Both the position numbers and the translations under genes were made by a program. DNA of 6,158 bases from NCBI GenBank assembly GCA_013298335.1, contig JAAFHI010000228.1:1-6158 (forward strand). The letters are read 5' to 3'. Shown in pieces: positions 5,727-6,158 of the stretch; positions within the stretch are counted from its first letter, which is position 1, and every line of letters starts with the position of its first letter. The notes beneath the pieces were generated by a model. That model ran no database searches. It was not told where the DNA came from and worked only from the letters and a program-made list of their open reading frames with translations. Origin of the DNA: Actinomycetota bacterium (lineage in GTDB: Bacteria; Acidobacteriota; Blastocatellia; Chloracidobacteriales; Chloracidobacteriaceae).

Positions 5727-6158
5727 ATGACCGAAGAATTGATCGACCAGTACGATGAGCCGTGGAAAGACGCGCTCGGCGAGTATCTGAAGGAGTTTCT
5801 CGAACTCCTGTTCCCGGAATCGCATGCCGGAATCGACTGGAGCGTCGAGCCGCAACCCCTCGACAAAGAGTTCCCGCAACTCACTGCGACGGCGGCGCGG
5901 GGCAAACAATTCGCGGACAAACTCTGGGAAGTCCGCCGACTGGACGGGGCAGCAACCCTGGTTCTGGTCCATGTCGAGGTTCAGGGCCAGCGCGAGGCGA
6001 ACTTCCCCGAACGGATTTTACGTTACGGTGGGCGCATTCGGGACGAGTATGATTGCGAAGTGGTGAGTCTGGTCGTACTGGCTGATCCGTCGCCGAACTG
6101 GCGTCCGGACCGGTACGAGTTCGAGGCTTGGGGCTACCGGCTGTCGCTGGTCTACCCC
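5727..6158 (+). CDS. Rpn-family PD-(D/E)XK nuclease / putative transposase-like protein, 3'-partial
   Basis: It opens with an ATG at 5727 (weak upstream GAAGAAGAA at 5708-5716) and stays open to the right edge, 144 codons. Residues 8-49 ('QYDEPWKDALGEYLKEFLELLFP', then 'IDWS....PLDKEF') and 59-88 ('GKQFADKLWEVRRLDG' and 'LVLVHVEVQGQ') match the Rpn-type group of recombination-promoting nucleases. That group shares the pattern '.DKE...G+..ADKL..V....G......HVE.QGQ....F.ER+..Y'. D64 and the E84-x-Q86 pair are the likely metal-binding residues; the Q in place of the canonical K is usual for this group. 'YGGRIRDEY' and 'VVSLVVLADPSPNWRP' follow as expected. These proteins occur in many copies in some genomes, promote DNA breaks and recombination, and are common in mobile regions. 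The C-terminal part is outside the window. There is no evidence that it is functionally linked to the antitoxin gene; it could simply have replaced the missing toxin part. Confidence 0.8.
   Translation, partial: MTEELIDQYDEPWKDALGEYLKEFLELLFPESHAGIDWSVEPQPLDKEFPQLTATAARGKQFADKLWEVRRLDGAATLVLVHVEVQGQREANFPERILRYGGRIRDEYDCEVVSLVVLADPSPNWRPDRYEFEAWGYRLSLVYP

Noticed and set aside
1..6158. CRISPR arrays, tRNAs, insertion-sequence ends
   Set aside because: I saw no regularly spaced repeats, no cloverleaf-like sequence and no transposase gene or terminal inverted repeat pair in the window.

Overview
The window is about 6.2 kb of GC-rich (roughly 60% by eye) bacterial DNA. All genes are on the + strand and packed tightly. 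Nothing in it fixes the phylum: there are no rRNA, tRNA or core housekeeping genes. The gene content (orphan nucleases, a type IV antitoxin with a broken partner, a ligase with a DNA-break sensor domain) is typical of an accessory or defence-island segment of a free-living bacterium.

Left part (1-4394): a run of five reading frames that looks like one operon entering from the left edge. First is a large protein of the XPB/Ssl2 'helicase-associated' type (Helicase_C_3-like), probably cut by the window edge. It carries two tandem copies of a ~145-residue unit. It overlaps by 4 bp an 88-residue protein that looks like a free-standing copy of the last ~65 residues of that unit. A 26-codon micro-ORF follows, and its stop overlaps the start of a DUF1016/YhcG-type PD-(D/E)XK nuclease. 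After 38 bp comes a WGR-domain/ATP-dependent polynucleotide ligase fusion with all nucleotidyltransferase motifs intact. A helicase-associated factor, a nuclease and a ligase in one translationally coupled unit suggest DNA break processing and resealing, in repair or anti-phage defence. This is the best candidate for an undescribed system here; the motor helicase, if there is one, would lie upstream, out of view.

Middle (4395-4542): the only sizeable gap. It holds a perfect 9-bp-stem hairpin just after the ligase, then an A-rich stretch with a plausible sigma70-type promoter whose two elements are overlapped or flanked by direct TGAACAAA repeats.

Right part (4543-6158): a type IV toxin-antitoxin AbiEi-family antitoxin (winged HTH), then a 51-codon frame with a strong internal Shine-Dalgarno that looks like the N-terminal stump of the cognate AbiEii-type nucleotidyltransferase toxin and ends before any catalytic residues. 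Last comes the N-terminal 144 codons of an Rpn-like PD-(D/E)XK nuclease that runs off the right edge.

The nuclease gene also contains a perfect 27-bp palindrome built from two copies of the self-complementary decamer TGTCGCGACA, inside the sequence encoding a motif I believe is conserved in its family.
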